DNA from: Sphingomonadales bacterium UBA6157
GTDB lineage: Bacteria > Pseudomonadota > Alphaproteobacteria > Sphingomonadales > Sphingomonadaceae
NCBI GenBank assembly: GCA_002423025.1
Contig: DIUN01000002.1
Coordinates: forward strand, 1-32,125
Reading direction: 5' to 3'
Length of the DNA: 32,125 nt
This document shows positions 16,744-26,123 of this stretch, in pieces. The notes beneath the pieces are model-generated. The model saw only the letters and a list, made by a program, of their open reading frames with translations, was not told where the DNA came from and searched no databases. Positions within the stretch are counted from its first letter, which is position 1, and each line of letters opens with the position of its first letter. Made by a program: the position numbers and the translations under genes.

Positions 16744-16874
16744 GCCGAGAGCTTCTTGCGACCGCGAGCGCGGCGGGCGCGGATCACGTTGCGGCCGCCC
16801 GGAGTCGCCATGCGATGGCGGAAGCCGTGGCGGCGGGCGCGGACGAGCTTCGAGGGCTGATAAGTGCGCTTCAT
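16740..16874 (-). CDS. rpmH: 50S ribosomal protein L34
   Basis: This 44-residue, highly basic protein is L34. It begins MKRTYQPSKLVRARRHGFRH, continues through RMATPGGRNVI, and ends in RGRKKLSA. L34 binds 23S rRNA in the large subunit. Length and sequence are typical. The ATG is at 16874 and the TGA at 16740-16742. The rnpA frame opens at the stop, so L34 translation probably drives RnpA translation. A good sigma70-type promoter lies 60-90 bp upstream. The product was identified directly from the sequence. Confidence 0.97.
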   Translation of the reverse strand: MKRTYQPSKLVRARRHGFRHRMATPGGRNVIRARRARGRKKLSA

Positions 16875-16933
16875 TGTCTTGCTATCCCGGGATTGACCAA
16901 GGGCTCGCCCCTGGCCGCAAATTCAAGTCGCGC

Positions 16934-16962
16934 CGCATAGGGGAGGCGCGCGCCAGAGTCAA
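16934..16962 (-). promoter_or_regulatory. Promoter of the rpmH operon
   Basis: On the minus strand TTGACT (16957-16962) and TATGCG (16934-16939) are separated by 17 bp, placing the start about 50 bp upstream of rpmH. The -35 box matches consensus at five of six positions; the -10 box is weaker. The divergent argJ starts at 17030. Confidence 0.55.
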
Positions 16963-17029
16963 CTTTATGGTGTCGCCTGCCGTCCCGTTGCTGTTGCACC
17001 AAGGCCGGCGGCACGGCAATAGCGAGAGC

Positions 17030-18253
17030 ATGAGCATCTCCCCCCTCGCCCAGCCTTTTCCTGCCCTGCCGCCTGTCGCCGGCGTGCGCATCGGCACCGC
17101 CACCGCCGGCTACAAGCCCTGGACGCGCGCCGATGTGACCTTGTTCGAATTCGCCCCCGGCACCGCCGTTGCCGGCGTGACGACCAAATCGCTCTGCCCT
17201 TCGCCCGAGGTTGAGCTGTGCCGCGAGCGCCTGCCCGGCGGCCGGGCGCGAGCGCTGGTGGTCAATGCCGGCAACAGCAACGCCTTTACCGGCGAAGCGG
17301 GTCGCACCGCCGCGCTCGGGCAATCCGCCGGAATCGCACTGCTGCTCGGCTGTGACCAGCGCGAGATCCTTGCTGCCTCCACGGGCGTCATCGGCGTGCC
17401 GCTGCCGGTGGACAAGGCGCTGGCCGGGGCCCAGGCCGCCCATGCCGCGCTGGGCCGCGCCAGCTTCGAGGATGCCACCCGGGCCATCGGCACCACGGAC
17501 ACCTTCCCGAAGGCCGCCATCACCTATGCCATGGTCGGCGAACACAAGGTCACGCTGGTCGGCATCATCAAGGGCTCGGGCATGATCGCGCCGGACATGG
17601 CGACCATGCTCGGCTTCATCTTCACCGATGCCCTCGTCAGCCCGGCCTTCCTGCAGGAAGCACTGGAGCGCGCCAACGTTGCCAGTTTCTCGTGCATCAC
17701 AGTGGATGGCGACACCTCGACGTCCGACACCGTGCTGGCCTTCGCCACCGGCGTGGCCGGGAATCCCGAAATCACCGGCTGGGCCACCCCCGGTGCCGAT
17801 GCCTTTGCCGCGGCGCTGGCGGACCTGTGTGGCCAGCTGGCGCGGCTGGTGGTGCGCGATGGTGAAGGCGCCAGCAAGTTCATCACAATCGATGTGACAG
17901 GCGCAGACACGGATCGCGCCGCCCGCACCGTCGCCATGAGCATCGCCAACTCACCCCTGGTAAAGACGGCGATTGCCGGCGGCGATGCCAATTGGGGCCG
18001 CGTCGTGATGGCGGTGGGCAAGGCCGGCGAGCGCGCCGAACGCGACCTGCTGGCCATCCGCTTCGGCGAGACGCTGGTGGCCGCCAGCGGCGCCGTGGTG
18101 CCGGGCTATGATGAAGCGCCCGTTGCGGCTCACCTTGCCGGGCAGGATGTCGAGATCAGCGTCGATCTCGGGCTGGGCGATGGGCGCGCCCGGGTTTGGA
18201 CCTGCGACCTTACCCATGGTTATATCAGTATCAACGCCGATTATCGCAGCTAG
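17030..18253 (+). CDS. argJ: Glutamate N-acetyltransferase / amino-acid acetyltransferase
   Basis: ArgJ transfers the acetyl group from N-acetylornithine to glutamate, recycling acetyl in arginine synthesis; bifunctional forms also use acetyl-CoA. The 407-residue sequence has the family features: a TG pair for the oxyanion hole (STGVIG, 118-123) and the self-cleavage site in KGSGMIAPDMATMLGF with the nucleophile Thr192. The ending DLTHGYISINADYRS is typical of the family. The protein is expected to split itself into alpha and beta chains before Thr192. The ATG at 17030 follows AGCGAGAGC; the upstream frame to 16874 lies over the rpmH promoter and was excluded. It is followed 27 bp later by a GST-like gene. 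Confidence 0.95.
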   Translation: MSISPLAQPFPALPPVAGVRIGTATAGYKPWTRADVTLFEFAPGTAVAGVTTKSLCPSPEVELCRERLPGGRARALVVNAGNSNAFTGEAGRTAALGQSAGIALLLGCDQREILAASTGVIGVPLPVDKALAGAQAAHAALGRASFEDATRAIGTTDTFPKAAITYAMVGEHKVTLVGIIKGSGMIAPDMATMLGFIFTDALVSPAFLQEALERANVASFSCITVDGDTSTSDTVLAFATGVAGNPEITGWATPGADAFAAALADLCGQLARLVVRDGEGASKFITIDVTGADTDRAARTVAMSIANSPLVKTAIAGGDANWGRVVMAVGKAGERAERDLLAIRFGETLVAASGAVVPGYDEAPVAAHLAGQDVEISVDLGLGDGRARVWTCDLTHGYISINADYRS

Positions 18254-18280
18254 CATGGGGCATCCCCAGGAGCCTTCAGC

Positions 18281-19192
18281 ATGACCCCCATTCTCCACCA
18301 TTACGAAACCTCGCCGTTCGCCGAGCTGGTGCGCGCCGCCATGGGCCTCAAGCGCCTGGCCTGGCATTCGGTCATCATCCCCAACATCATGCCCAAGCCC
18401 GATCTGGTGGAGCTGACCGGTGGCTATGCCCGCACGCCTGTCCTGCAGATCGGCGCGGATATCTATTGCGACACCGCCGCCATCCTGCAGGCGCTGGAAG
18501 CGCACAGCCCCGAGCCCAGCCTCTACCCGGCGCCGCTCGGCACGCTGCACAAGGTGATGGCGAGCTGGGCCGGCGGGCCGCAGTTCATGGCCCATGTCGG
18601 CGCAGCCATGGGGCCGATGCCCGAGGGCGCCATGCCGCCGGCCTTTGTCGAGGATCGCAAGGCCCGCTTCGGGCTTGATGTCGCCGCACTCGGCAAAGCG
18701 ACCCCGCATCTCGTCTCGCAGGTGCTCACCGCCGCCAACTGGCTCGATGCCAGCCTCGCCGATGGCCGCGCCTTCGTCGGCGGCGAAGCCCCGGGCCATG
18801 CCGATCTCGCCTTTTATTCCAACATCTGGTTCGTGCGCGGCATCCCCTTCGCCAAGGCCACCACCGAGGCGATCTTCGCGCACCCCAACCTGGCCGCCTG
18901 GTATGATCGGGTGCGGGCGCTCGGCCATGGCACGCGCAGCGAGATCAGCGCCGATGAGGCGATTGCCATCGCCGCCGCCGCCACGCCGGCACCGGTGAAG
19001 GGCAGCATCGATGCGCCGTTCAGCGCCGGGCAGCTGGTGAAGGTGCGCACCGATGGCTCCGGCGATGCCCCCGTCGCTGGCGCGCTGGCTCAGCTTGACC
19101 CGACGGGCATCATCCTCAAGCGCACAGGAGCGCGCTGCGGAGAGGTGGCCGTGCATTTTCCACGGCTTGGGCAGATGGTGCTACCGGGCTAG
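18281..19192 (+). CDS. Glutathione S-transferase family protein with extended C-terminus
   Basis: This 303-residue protein starts with a GST N-terminal thioredoxin-like domain: ILHHYETSPFAELVRAAMG with candidate Ser10, then GYARTPVLQIG near 48 with the cis-proline and DTAAIL near 64 for glutathione binding. A helical C-terminal domain contains FVGGEAPGHADLAFYSNIW near 165-185, where HAD replaces the more common SxAD. The last 75 or so residues (from about 228) are an extra beta-rich-looking tail after an Ala/Pro linker, longer than the usual GST of 200-230 residues. ATG 18281 has AGGAG 8 bases upstream. It is probably co-transcribed with argJ. Substrate unknown. Confidence 0.82.
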   Translation: MTPILHHYETSPFAELVRAAMGLKRLAWHSVIIPNIMPKPDLVELTGGYARTPVLQIGADIYCDTAAILQALEAHSPEPSLYPAPLGTLHKVMASWAGGPQFMAHVGAAMGPMPEGAMPPAFVEDRKARFGLDVAALGKATPHLVSQVLTAANWLDASLADGRAFVGGEAPGHADLAFYSNIWFVRGIPFAKATTEAIFAHPNLAAWYDRVRALGHGTRSEISADEAIAIAAAATPAPVKGSIDAPFSAGQLVKVRTDGSGDAPVAGALAQLDPTGIILKRTGARCGEVAVHFPRLGQMVLPG

Positions 19193-19209
19193 GCGCTCGA
19201 AAGAGCGCC
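19192..19209. terminator. GAAA-loop hairpin between convergent genes
   Basis: GGCGCTC (19192-19198) pairs perfectly with GAGCGCC (19203-19209) around a GAAA tetraloop, in the 23-bp gap between the convergent GST-like gene and trxA. It looks like a transcription end, but neither side has a T-run, so intrinsic termination is uncertain. Confidence 0.4.
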
Positions 19210-19215
19210 CCAGGC

Positions 19216-19536
<321 letters not shown>

Positions 19537-19537
19537 T

Positions 19538-22500
19538 TCAGGCTCCTTGGAAAGGCTGTTCAGGACGCAAGATAGGCGCGGCCCCGCTGTCATTCAATGC
19601 ACCATTGGCATCAAGCTTTCCTTCTGGGCGGTGAAGCGCCAGCAGGGCCGCCGGCAGCTCGATCAAGGTAGGGCCCTCCGTGAACAGCAGCGCCGCCGTC
19701 ACGGTGCGTCCCGGAAAGATCGCTTCGAGCGCCGCGACATAGGCTGCCATCTGGCGCAGATGATACACGTCCACCGCATCGGCGCTCTCGGGCACGCGCC
19801 GCCCGGTCTTGAAATCCACCAGCGTCACGGCATCCGGCGCAATCAGCAGCCGGTCCACCTTGCCGGCGATGACGCTGTTGCCAACCAGCGCCGCAATCGG
19901 CGCTTCCGCCAGCGCATCGGGGGCAAACACAGCGGCAAAGCGCGGGTCTTCCAGCACCGCCATCGCGGTTTCCACCAGCGCCAGCGGCTCGGCCTCGGGC
20001 ACGGCAGCACGCACAAAGGCCTCGCCCACGGCGCGGCGGCGGGCCGGCTCCAGCTCTGGCAGCCGCTCGAACAGCGCGTGAAGCGCCGCGCCGCGCCGAG
20101 CCGCAGCCTTGGCACCGGCACCGGCTGGCGGTGCCGCCACATCATCAGCGGCAATCGCCGAGGGGCTGAGCGGGCGCGGCGGCCTGGCCTCCTGCGGCGC
20201 CGGCGCACTCACCCAGCCTGGCAGGCTGGCGGCAGGCTGCGGCACGAGGTCAACAGGCGAGGCAGCCTGGCGCGGCGCCGGCGTGCCGGTGGCATGGACC
20301 AGCGCCGGCCCGCCCCAGAATCGATCCTCCACATCTTGCGCGCCCAGCGCTTCGAGCCCGGCCTCGATGGCAGCGTACCAGCTGTCCTCGGGCGGCTCCT
20401 TGTTGCGCGAGCCCAGCGCGCCGCCGATGAACATGAGGTCCTCGGCGCGGGTGAGCGCCACATAGAGCAGCCGGCAATGCTCGCGGGCCTGGCGCCGCTC
20501 CTGCTCGTCCAGCGCCGCAGCCAGGTTGCCGGTGAGGCCCTTGCTGCTGGCAAGGAACACCGGCAGCCACACCGAATTGTCAAATTGCATGATCAGCGGC
20601 GCCTCGGCCTTGCCCTTGCGGCGCCCGGCGGTGGCATCCGCCAGAATGACGATGGGCGCCTGCAGCCCCTTGGCGCCATGCACCGTCATCAGCCGCACGG
20701 CATCGAGCGGCGCATCCGGATCCCGCTTGATCTCGACATCCTCGGCCTCCACCCAGGCGAGGAACCCCTGCAACGAGGGCGCGCCAGTGGCCTCGAACGC
20801 CAGCGCCTGGTCCAGCACAGCATCCATCGCATCGCGCGCTTCAGCCCCCAGCCGCCCGAGCAGCTTGCGCCGGCCCTGTAACTCGCCCGAAAGCACGGTT
20901 TCGAAAAACTCATAGGGCGCGGTGAAATCCGCAAAGGACAACAGCTTGCCCAGCCACGCATGCGCCTGCACCACCGCCGGCACGGCGCTGGCACGCACCG
21001 CGTCCCACAAGGACCCGGAGCGATAATGCGCCAGCGCGAACAGTTCGTCATGGCTGAGGCCGATGAACGGCGAGACCAGCAGCGCCGCCAGCGTCAGGTC
21101 ATCCCCCGGCTGAAGGGCAAAGCGCGCCAGCGCCAGCAGGTCCTCCACCGCCAGCTGCTCGGCGAGCTTCAGCCTGTCGACGCCGGCCACCGGCACGCCA
21201 TTGGCATGCAGTGCCGCCACCAGCGCGCCGGAAAAGGCGGTGCGGCGGCGCACCAGCACCAATATGTCCTGCGGCCGCGCCGGCTTGCCGGTGGAAGGGA
21301 TCAGCAGCGGGCTGGCCGGGTCCATCCACGCCGCGATGGTGCGGGCGATGCGATGCGCCAGCTGCACCTCGGCCTTCAGCGCGCGGGGCGATTCCTCGCT
21401 GCCGGACTCCTCGGCGTCGTCCGCCCCGGCGTCATCACCCTCGGCATCGTCATCCTCCGCCGCGTCGTCGGCGCGCAGCGGTGGCCACAGCGTTACCGCG
21501 CCGGCTCCGACGCGGTGCGGCACATGCGGCGGCACGCCTTCATCATCGAGCGCTGTCGGCCCGAGATACGCCGCCACGGCGTCCACCACATCGAGCACGG
21601 CAGCCACGGAGCGAAAATTGGTAGAGAGCGCGATACTCTGCAGCGGGTTGCCGACATCGCCGGCAAGGTTCTCAAAGGTGCCGCGCATGGCGCGATACAC
21701 ATCCGGATCGGCGCCCTGGAAGCTGAAGATCGATTGCTTGAAGTCCCCCACCACGAACAGACTGCGCTGCACATCACGCGCGCCCTGCCCGGCAAAAAAC
21801 TCCTCGCTGAGCGCGTGGATGATCTCCCATTGCCGTTCATTGGTGTCCTGCGCTTCGTCCACCAGCACATGGTCGATCCGCTGGTCGAGCTTGTAGCGCA
21901 CCCATTCGGCAGCGCCCGGCGCGGTGAGGACGCGCTGCGCGGCAGCGATCATGTCGTCATAATCGATCACGCCAAGGCGGGACTTCGCCTCGCGCCACGC
22001 CGCCGCCAGCCGCTTGCCGATCCGCAGGTGGCGCGCCGCATGGGCAGCAGCCTCGAACAATCGCTGGCGCTCGCGCAGCTGAATCAATTCGGCGCCAAAT
22101 TCCGCAAAGAATTCGGCGGCCCCGGCATCAAATGCCGCCACGGCCTTGGTGATGACAGTCGTGTGGACCGTGTCCTTCTGCGTCAGGAACACCCCGGCCA
22201 GCATCTCGAACGCCGCCACCTTGTCCGTCGCCGCCAGCCAGCCCTGCAGGAGCGGCAGCCGGGCCAACGCATTCTTGCCGCCCTGCGCCATGGCCAGCGC
22301 CAGCCGGTCCAGCGCCGCCGTGTCAAAGCCGGCAATCGCCCGGCCCAGCGCCGTCGCCCAGTCCTCATCCGCCGGCAGGCCAAAGCCGCGGCGCAGCATC
22401 GGCTCAAAGCCCTCCAGCGGCAGCCCGGCCAGCATCTCGTCATGCCCCGTCAACCGCGCCGTGACTCCGGCCAGCCGCATCTCGCCCCCCGAAATGCTGA

Positions 22501-23050
22501 TTGCGGCCAGATCATCGAGAAAGCCGGTGTCCTCCTCGGCGCTGGCCTGTTCGATCGCCTCGGTGAGCAGGCGGCGGCGCAGCGCCAACCCGGCCCGATC
22601 ATCCAGCGTGGCAAAGCCCGGCGCGACACCGGCCTCGATGGGGAAGCTGGCGATCAACCCCTGCGCAAAGGCATGGATGGTCTGCACCGCCAGCCCCTGC
22701 GGGGAATCAAGCAGCCGGGCGAATAGCCGGCGGGCGCGGGCGATGGTCGCCTCATCGGTTTCGGCACGCAGCGCAACAAGGTCCGCCACCAGCTCGGCCT
22801 CGGGCGCCCGCGCCCAGCGCGCCAGCCGGCCGAACACCCGCGTCTGCATCTCCGCCGCCGCCAGCTTGGTGAAGGTGAGGCACAGGATGGCGTGCGGCGG
22901 CGTGCCCTGCAGCAGCAGCCGCAACACCCGCGCCGAGAGCACCTGCGTCTTGCCGGTGCCAGCCGAAGCCGCCACCCAGGCCTGCACCTCGGGCATGGCG
23001 GCAAGCGCCTGCGCATCCATCAGCGGGTTGAGAGCCTTGACGCTGTTCAT
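19538..23050 (-). CDS. addA: Double-strand break repair helicase-nuclease AddA
   Basis: AddA is the UvrD-type helicase and nuclease of AddAB, the alphaproteobacterial counterpart of RecBCD, which resects broken DNA ends for RecA. The 1,170-residue protein has Walker A AASAGTGKT (28-35), helicase motif II VDEAQDTN near 397, motif V-like TVHGAKGLQAPIVILAD near 787, and the RecB-type nuclease motif LVDFKTGR near 1,077. An acidic low-complexity insert lies at about 523-553, discussed separately. The ATG at 23050 has no Shine-Dalgarno sequence; it overlaps the stop of an 8-codon mini-ORF that begins at the addB stop. The stop is one base from trxA. Confidence 0.93.
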   Translation of the reverse strand: MNSVKALNPLMDAQALAAMPEVQAWVAASAGTGKTQVLSARVLRLLLQGTPPHAILCLTFTKLAAAEMQTRVFGRLARWARAPEAELVADLVALRAETDEATIARARRLFARLLDSPQGLAVQTIHAFAQGLIASFPIEAGVAPGFATLDDRAGLALRRRLLTEAIEQASAEEDTGFLDDLAAISISGGEMRLAGVTARLTGHDEMLAGLPLEGFEPMLRRGFGLPADEDWATALGRAIAGFDTAALDRLALAMAQGGKNALARLPLLQGWLAATDKVAAFEMLAGVFLTQKDTVHTTVITKAVAAFDAGAAEFFAEFGAELIQLRERQRLFEAAAHAARHLRIGKRLAAAWREAKSRLGVIDYDDMIAAAQRVLTAPGAAEWVRYKLDQRIDHVLVDEAQDTNERQWEIIHALSEEFFAGQGARDVQRSLFVVGDFKQSIFSFQGADPDVYRAMRGTFENLAGDVGNPLQSIALSTNFRSVAAVLDVVDAVAAYLGPTALDDEGVPPHVPHRVGAGAVTLWPPLRADDAAEDDDAEGDDAGADDAEESGSEESPRALKAEVQLAHRIARTIAAWMDPASPLLIPSTGKPARPQDILVLVRRRTAFSGALVAALHANGVPVAGVDRLKLAEQLAVEDLLALARFALQPGDDLTLAALLVSPFIGLSHDELFALAHYRSGSLWDAVRASAVPAVVQAHAWLGKLLSFADFTAPYEFFETVLSGELQGRRKLLGRLGAEARDAMDAVLDQALAFEATGAPSLQGFLAWVEAEDVEIKRDPDAPLDAVRLMTVHGAKGLQAPIVILADATAGRRKGKAEAPLIMQFDNSVWLPVFLASSKGLTGNLAAALDEQERRQAREHCRLLYVALTRAEDLMFIGGALGSRNKEPPEDSWYAAIEAGLEALGAQDVEDRFWGGPALVHATGTPAPRQAASPVDLVPQPAASLPGWVSAPAPQEARPPRPLSPSAIAADDVAAPPAGAGAKAAARRGAALHALFERLPELEPARRRAVGEAFVRAAVPEAEPLALVETAMAVLEDPRFAAVFAPDALAEAPIAALVGNSVIAGKVDRLLIAPDAVTLVDFKTGRRVPESADAVDVYHLRQMAAYVAALEAIFPGRTVTAALLFTEGPTLIELPAALLALHRPEGKLDANGALNDSGAAPILRPEQPFQGA

Positions 23051-23073
23051 CGCCGACGCTGCTTTGTGTTCAT
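23047..23073 (-). other. Eight-codon relay mini-ORF between addB and addA
   Basis: ATG at 23073 overlaps the addB stop (ATGA) and opens an 8-codon frame (MNTKQRRR) that ends in TGA overlapping the addA ATG (ATGA again). GGAG 8 bases upstream of its ATG is a good ribosome-binding site, while addA itself has none. It could relay ribosomes from addB to addA. No conservation data; may be chance. Confidence 0.3.
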
Positions 23074-26000
23074 TTCCTGCGCTCCGGCCTGTCCAGCCAT
23101 TCCGCCACCCGCGCCAGATGGTCAAAATCGCCCCAGGAAAAGCCGGGGTGAACCTGCGGGCGCATCGGCGCATCACCTTGCAGCAGTGATGTCGTCACCT
23201 GCGTCACATGCGCCAGCACAGCTTCGACATGCTCGACCGGGGAGGGTGCGCCTTTGGCCTTCAGCGGATTGCTGATCTCGCCGGGCTTGCTGCCGCCGGT
23301 CAGCCGCCAATAGGCCAGTTCGCCGGGAGGGCCGGGCAGCACCGAACTGCCATCCGCGTGCCGCATCGCCCCGCCAGCCGCCATCGCGGCAAGCAGCCCG
23401 AGCTGGCTGGCCAGCCCGGCCTGCACCTGGGCTGCACTGGGCGCCCGGCCAGTCTTGTAGTCGATGATGGCAAGGTTGCCGTCCGCATCGCGGTCCACCC
23501 GGTCAGCCCGGCCCACCAGCACGATGCCGTTGGCCAGCACCAGCTCGCCGCCCGCCTCGGCAGCCACCGTTTCCCAACCGAGCGCCTTGCGGGCCAGCAC
23601 CTGCTCACCGGCCCAGAGGATGGCGCGCAGCGCGCGGGGGGACCACAAAGCCCGCAGCAGCGGAAAGCTCTTGCCCTCGGTATGGAGCATCTCCTGGGCC
23701 TTTTGCTCCAGCTGGGCGAGCGTGCCGGGGCCGTCCTTCACCCAATGCTCGAGCACGCCATGGATGCGGGTGCCGCGCGTTGCGGCATTGGGGTCTTCAT
23801 CCAGCGGATCGAGCGGGGCGAGCCGCAGCAGCCGGCGCGCATAAAAGGCAAAAGGGTCCACCACCAGGGTATCGACTTCAGTCAGGTTGAGCCGCTGAGG
23901 GCGCCGGGCAGCAGGCGGCGCCGGGCGCGGCGCCGGCACCGGCTCGGGCTGCCCGCCGCCCTCGAAGCGCCGGGCGATGGTGACCAGCCGCTCCTCGGCC
24001 GGCAGCCCGCCAGCAAAAGCCTCCAGCCGCAACCAGAAGCGCGAGGGCACCAGCGGCGCGCTGGCATCCCGCCGCGATCGGGTGAGCAGCACCTCGCGCG
24101 CGCCCAGCCCACGGACGAAATCATGCGCCGCCAGCCCGGTCTCGCGCGGGCGGCCAGGCAACCCCAGCCGGGCGCGGATGGCGGGCGCCAGCCATGGATC
24201 GGGCGCGGCCTTGCCAGGCCAGATACCCTCGTTGAGCCCGCCCAGAACCATCAGGTCGGCGCGTTGCAGCTGCGCCTCCAGCGGGCCGAGGATGGAAAGC
24301 CGTGGATGCCCGCCCTGCGGCGGCCGCACCGCCACATCCGCGAGCAGCGCCTTCAAAAGCGGCGGCGCTTCATCGAGCGCGAACCGGCCGAATACACCGC
24401 CATCGGCCTCCAGTGCCTCGATACGCTGGGCCAGCGCGCGGCCCGCGATGCCGGCCCACAGCCGTTCGCCGCACAGCGCATCACCAGTGGTGCGCAACGC
24501 CGCGGCGAGCAGCGGCAGCTCGGTCTCGCGGCGGCGGGCCAGCGTCTCCAGCGGCTCAAGCAGCGCCGCAGCCTGCGCCCACCATGTTGTGAAGGCCTTG
24601 TCGTCCGCCGCAGCCGCAGCCGCCTTTTCCGGAGCCAGTTCCTTGCGCCGCCGCCCCGCCACATCGCGCAGCCAGCCATCCACCTGGCCGCTGATGGCAT
24701 CCAGCCCCGGCGGCGGGCGCACGCCGCGCAACGCCTTGTCCAGCCGGCGCACATTCTCCAGCCATGGCAGGCGCGCCTCGCCACTCATCACCAGCGGGTG
24801 CTTGAGCACGGCGAGCAGCGCCACCGGTGCAAAGCCCTGCGCCAGCGCCTCCACCAGCGCCAGCGCCAGCGTGCCGGGCGGTGCCAGGCTGAGCGGCGTA
24901 CCGGCGCTGTCATCCACCGCGATGTTCCAGCGGCGGCAGTGCGCTGCCACGCGCCGGGCCAGCGCCCGGTCCGGCGTCACCAGCGCCGCCGTGCGGCCCG
25001 GCGTTTCCAGCGCCTCGCGCAGCGCCAGCGCGATCACCTGGGCTTCCTCGGATGGCGTGGCGGCTTCGGCGGCGCGCAGGCCCGCCAGCGGGTGCAGATC
25101 GTCCGCCTCGGGCAAATTGCTGTTCCAGCCGTCGGCCGCATCGGCCGGCGCCATCGCGGCCATCACCAGCGGGGTGCGCGCCGCGGGGCCATCCAGCGCT
25201 GTCGGCACGCCCCAATCCGCCACATCGGCGCGCTCGCGGCGCAGCCGGGCAAGCAGCAGCTTCAGGGCATATTGCGGGTGCTCCTCGTTGTCCCGTGGGC
25301 CGGGAGGGGCGCCCGGCTCAGGCAGTGGCTCGGCGGCGGCGCAGCGGATCGCCTCCCAGCGCGCTTCGCCAGCGTCTGAAAGGTCCATGTCCAACCCCGG
25401 CAGCACCACCAGGCCGGCAGGCAACTCCAGCACGGCACCGAGCAGCCGGGCGATAGGCGGCGACGCGCCGCTGATGCCGGCCGCGACCACCAGCGATTCG
25501 GGCGGAGCCGCCCGCCAGCGCGCCACCAGCGCATCGATCAGCGCGGCCACGCGCGTGCCGCCGTCGCTGGCGCCCAGCGCGCCACGGGCCGGTGGCCAGG
25601 CGGTGATGATGATATCGAGAAAGCGCAGCGTATCATGCCAATGCTCGGCAAGATCGGCCTGCTCCACCACGGTCTTCAGCCGCTCGGGCGGCACTTCCTC
25701 AGCCAGCAGCGTATCGAGTGTCTCGCCCAGCGCGTCGCCCAGCCGCAGCGCTTCGATGGCGCTGCGGCCCAGGCCATCGCCGCCCGGCATCTGGCGCACC
25801 AGCCGCGCCAGCTCCAGCCGGCGTTGCAGCGCCGGCACGGCAGGCGGCAGCGCCGTATCCCCGCCGGCAAAGCGATCGAAACTGTCATCCCCCAGGTCAC
25901 CAACCGGGGTCAGGCGCGGCAGCAGCAGGCCCTGCCGGCCATCATTGGCGCTCAGCCGCACGAACGCCTCGGTGAGCGCCCGGACGGCGCGGCGGTTGGG

Positions 26001-26123
26001 CAGCAGCACATGGGCGCGGGCCAGCGCCAGGGGATCATCGCCGGTGCGCGCCAGCAGGCCGGCCGCCAGCGCATCCACGAATGCGCCATGGGCCGGAATG
26101 GAGTAGAGCCTAGACCTCGGCAA
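23070..26123 (-). CDS. addB: Double-strand break repair protein AddB
   Basis: AddB is the second nuclease/recognition subunit of AddAB. The protein of about 1,017 residues carries the expected alphaproteobacterial N-terminus LYSIPAHGAFVDALAAGLL, the HVLLPNRRAVRALTEAF segment in the inactivated helicase-like domain, and a C-terminal PD-(D/E)XK nuclease motif IIDYKTGRAP near residue 886. No standard ATG precedes the conserved start; the best is a TTG at 26123 (MPRSRLYSIPAHG), which overlaps the murU 3' end by 14 bp. The frame stays open to 26306 but that stretch lies inside murU. Together with addA it forms a conserved pair, read in the order addB-addA. Start is the main uncertainty. Confidence 0.92.
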   Translation of the reverse strand: MPRSRLYSIPAHGAFVDALAAGLLARTGDDPLALARAHVLLPNRRAVRALTEAFVRLSANDGRQGLLLPRLTPVGDLGDDSFDRFAGGDTALPPAVPALQRRLELARLVRQMPGGDGLGRSAIEALRLGDALGETLDTLLAEEVPPERLKTVVEQADLAEHWHDTLRFLDIIITAWPPARGALGASDGGTRVAALIDALVARWRAAPPESLVVAAGISGASPPIARLLGAVLELPAGLVVLPGLDMDLSDAGEARWEAIRCAAAEPLPEPGAPPGPRDNEEHPQYALKLLLARLRRERADVADWGVPTALDGPAARTPLVMAAMAPADAADGWNSNLPEADDLHPLAGLRAAEAATPSEEAQVIALALREALETPGRTAALVTPDRALARRVAAHCRRWNIAVDDSAGTPLSLAPPGTLALALVEALAQGFAPVALLAVLKHPLVMSGEARLPWLENVRRLDKALRGVRPPPGLDAISGQVDGWLRDVAGRRRKELAPEKAAAAAADDKAFTTWWAQAAALLEPLETLARRRETELPLLAAALRTTGDALCGERLWAGIAGRALAQRIEALEADGGVFGRFALDEAPPLLKALLADVAVRPPQGGHPRLSILGPLEAQLQRADLMVLGGLNEGIWPGKAAPDPWLAPAIRARLGLPGRPRETGLAAHDFVRGLGAREVLLTRSRRDASAPLVPSRFWLRLEAFAGGLPAEERLVTIARRFEGGGQPEPVPAPRPAPPAARRPQRLNLTEVDTLVVDPFAFYARRLLRLAPLDPLDEDPNAATRGTRIHGVLEHWVKDGPGTLAQLEQKAQEMLHTEGKSFPLLRALWSPRALRAILWAGEQVLARKALGWETVAAEAGGELVLANGIVLVGRADRVDRDADGNLAIIDYKTGRAPSAAQVQAGLASQLGLLAAMAAGGAMRHADGSSVLPGPPGELAYWRLTGGSKPGEISNPLKAKGAPSPVEHVEAVLAHVTQVTTSLLQGDAPMRPQVHPGFSWGDFDHLARVAEWLDRPERRK

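Noticed and set aside
16740..16884. Thermus-like rnpA starting upstream of rpmH and enclosing it
   Set aside because: The frame is open but has no ATG, GTG or TTG there, and the translation is Arg/Pro-rich like a GC-driven shadow; kept only as a remark.
20960..25379. Very long open frames on the plus strand (for example 20960-22726 and 23208-25379) opposite addA and addB
   Set aside because: They are shadows in high-GC coding DNA, with Arg/Gln/Ala-rich composition, no domain signatures, and real conserved genes on the other strand.
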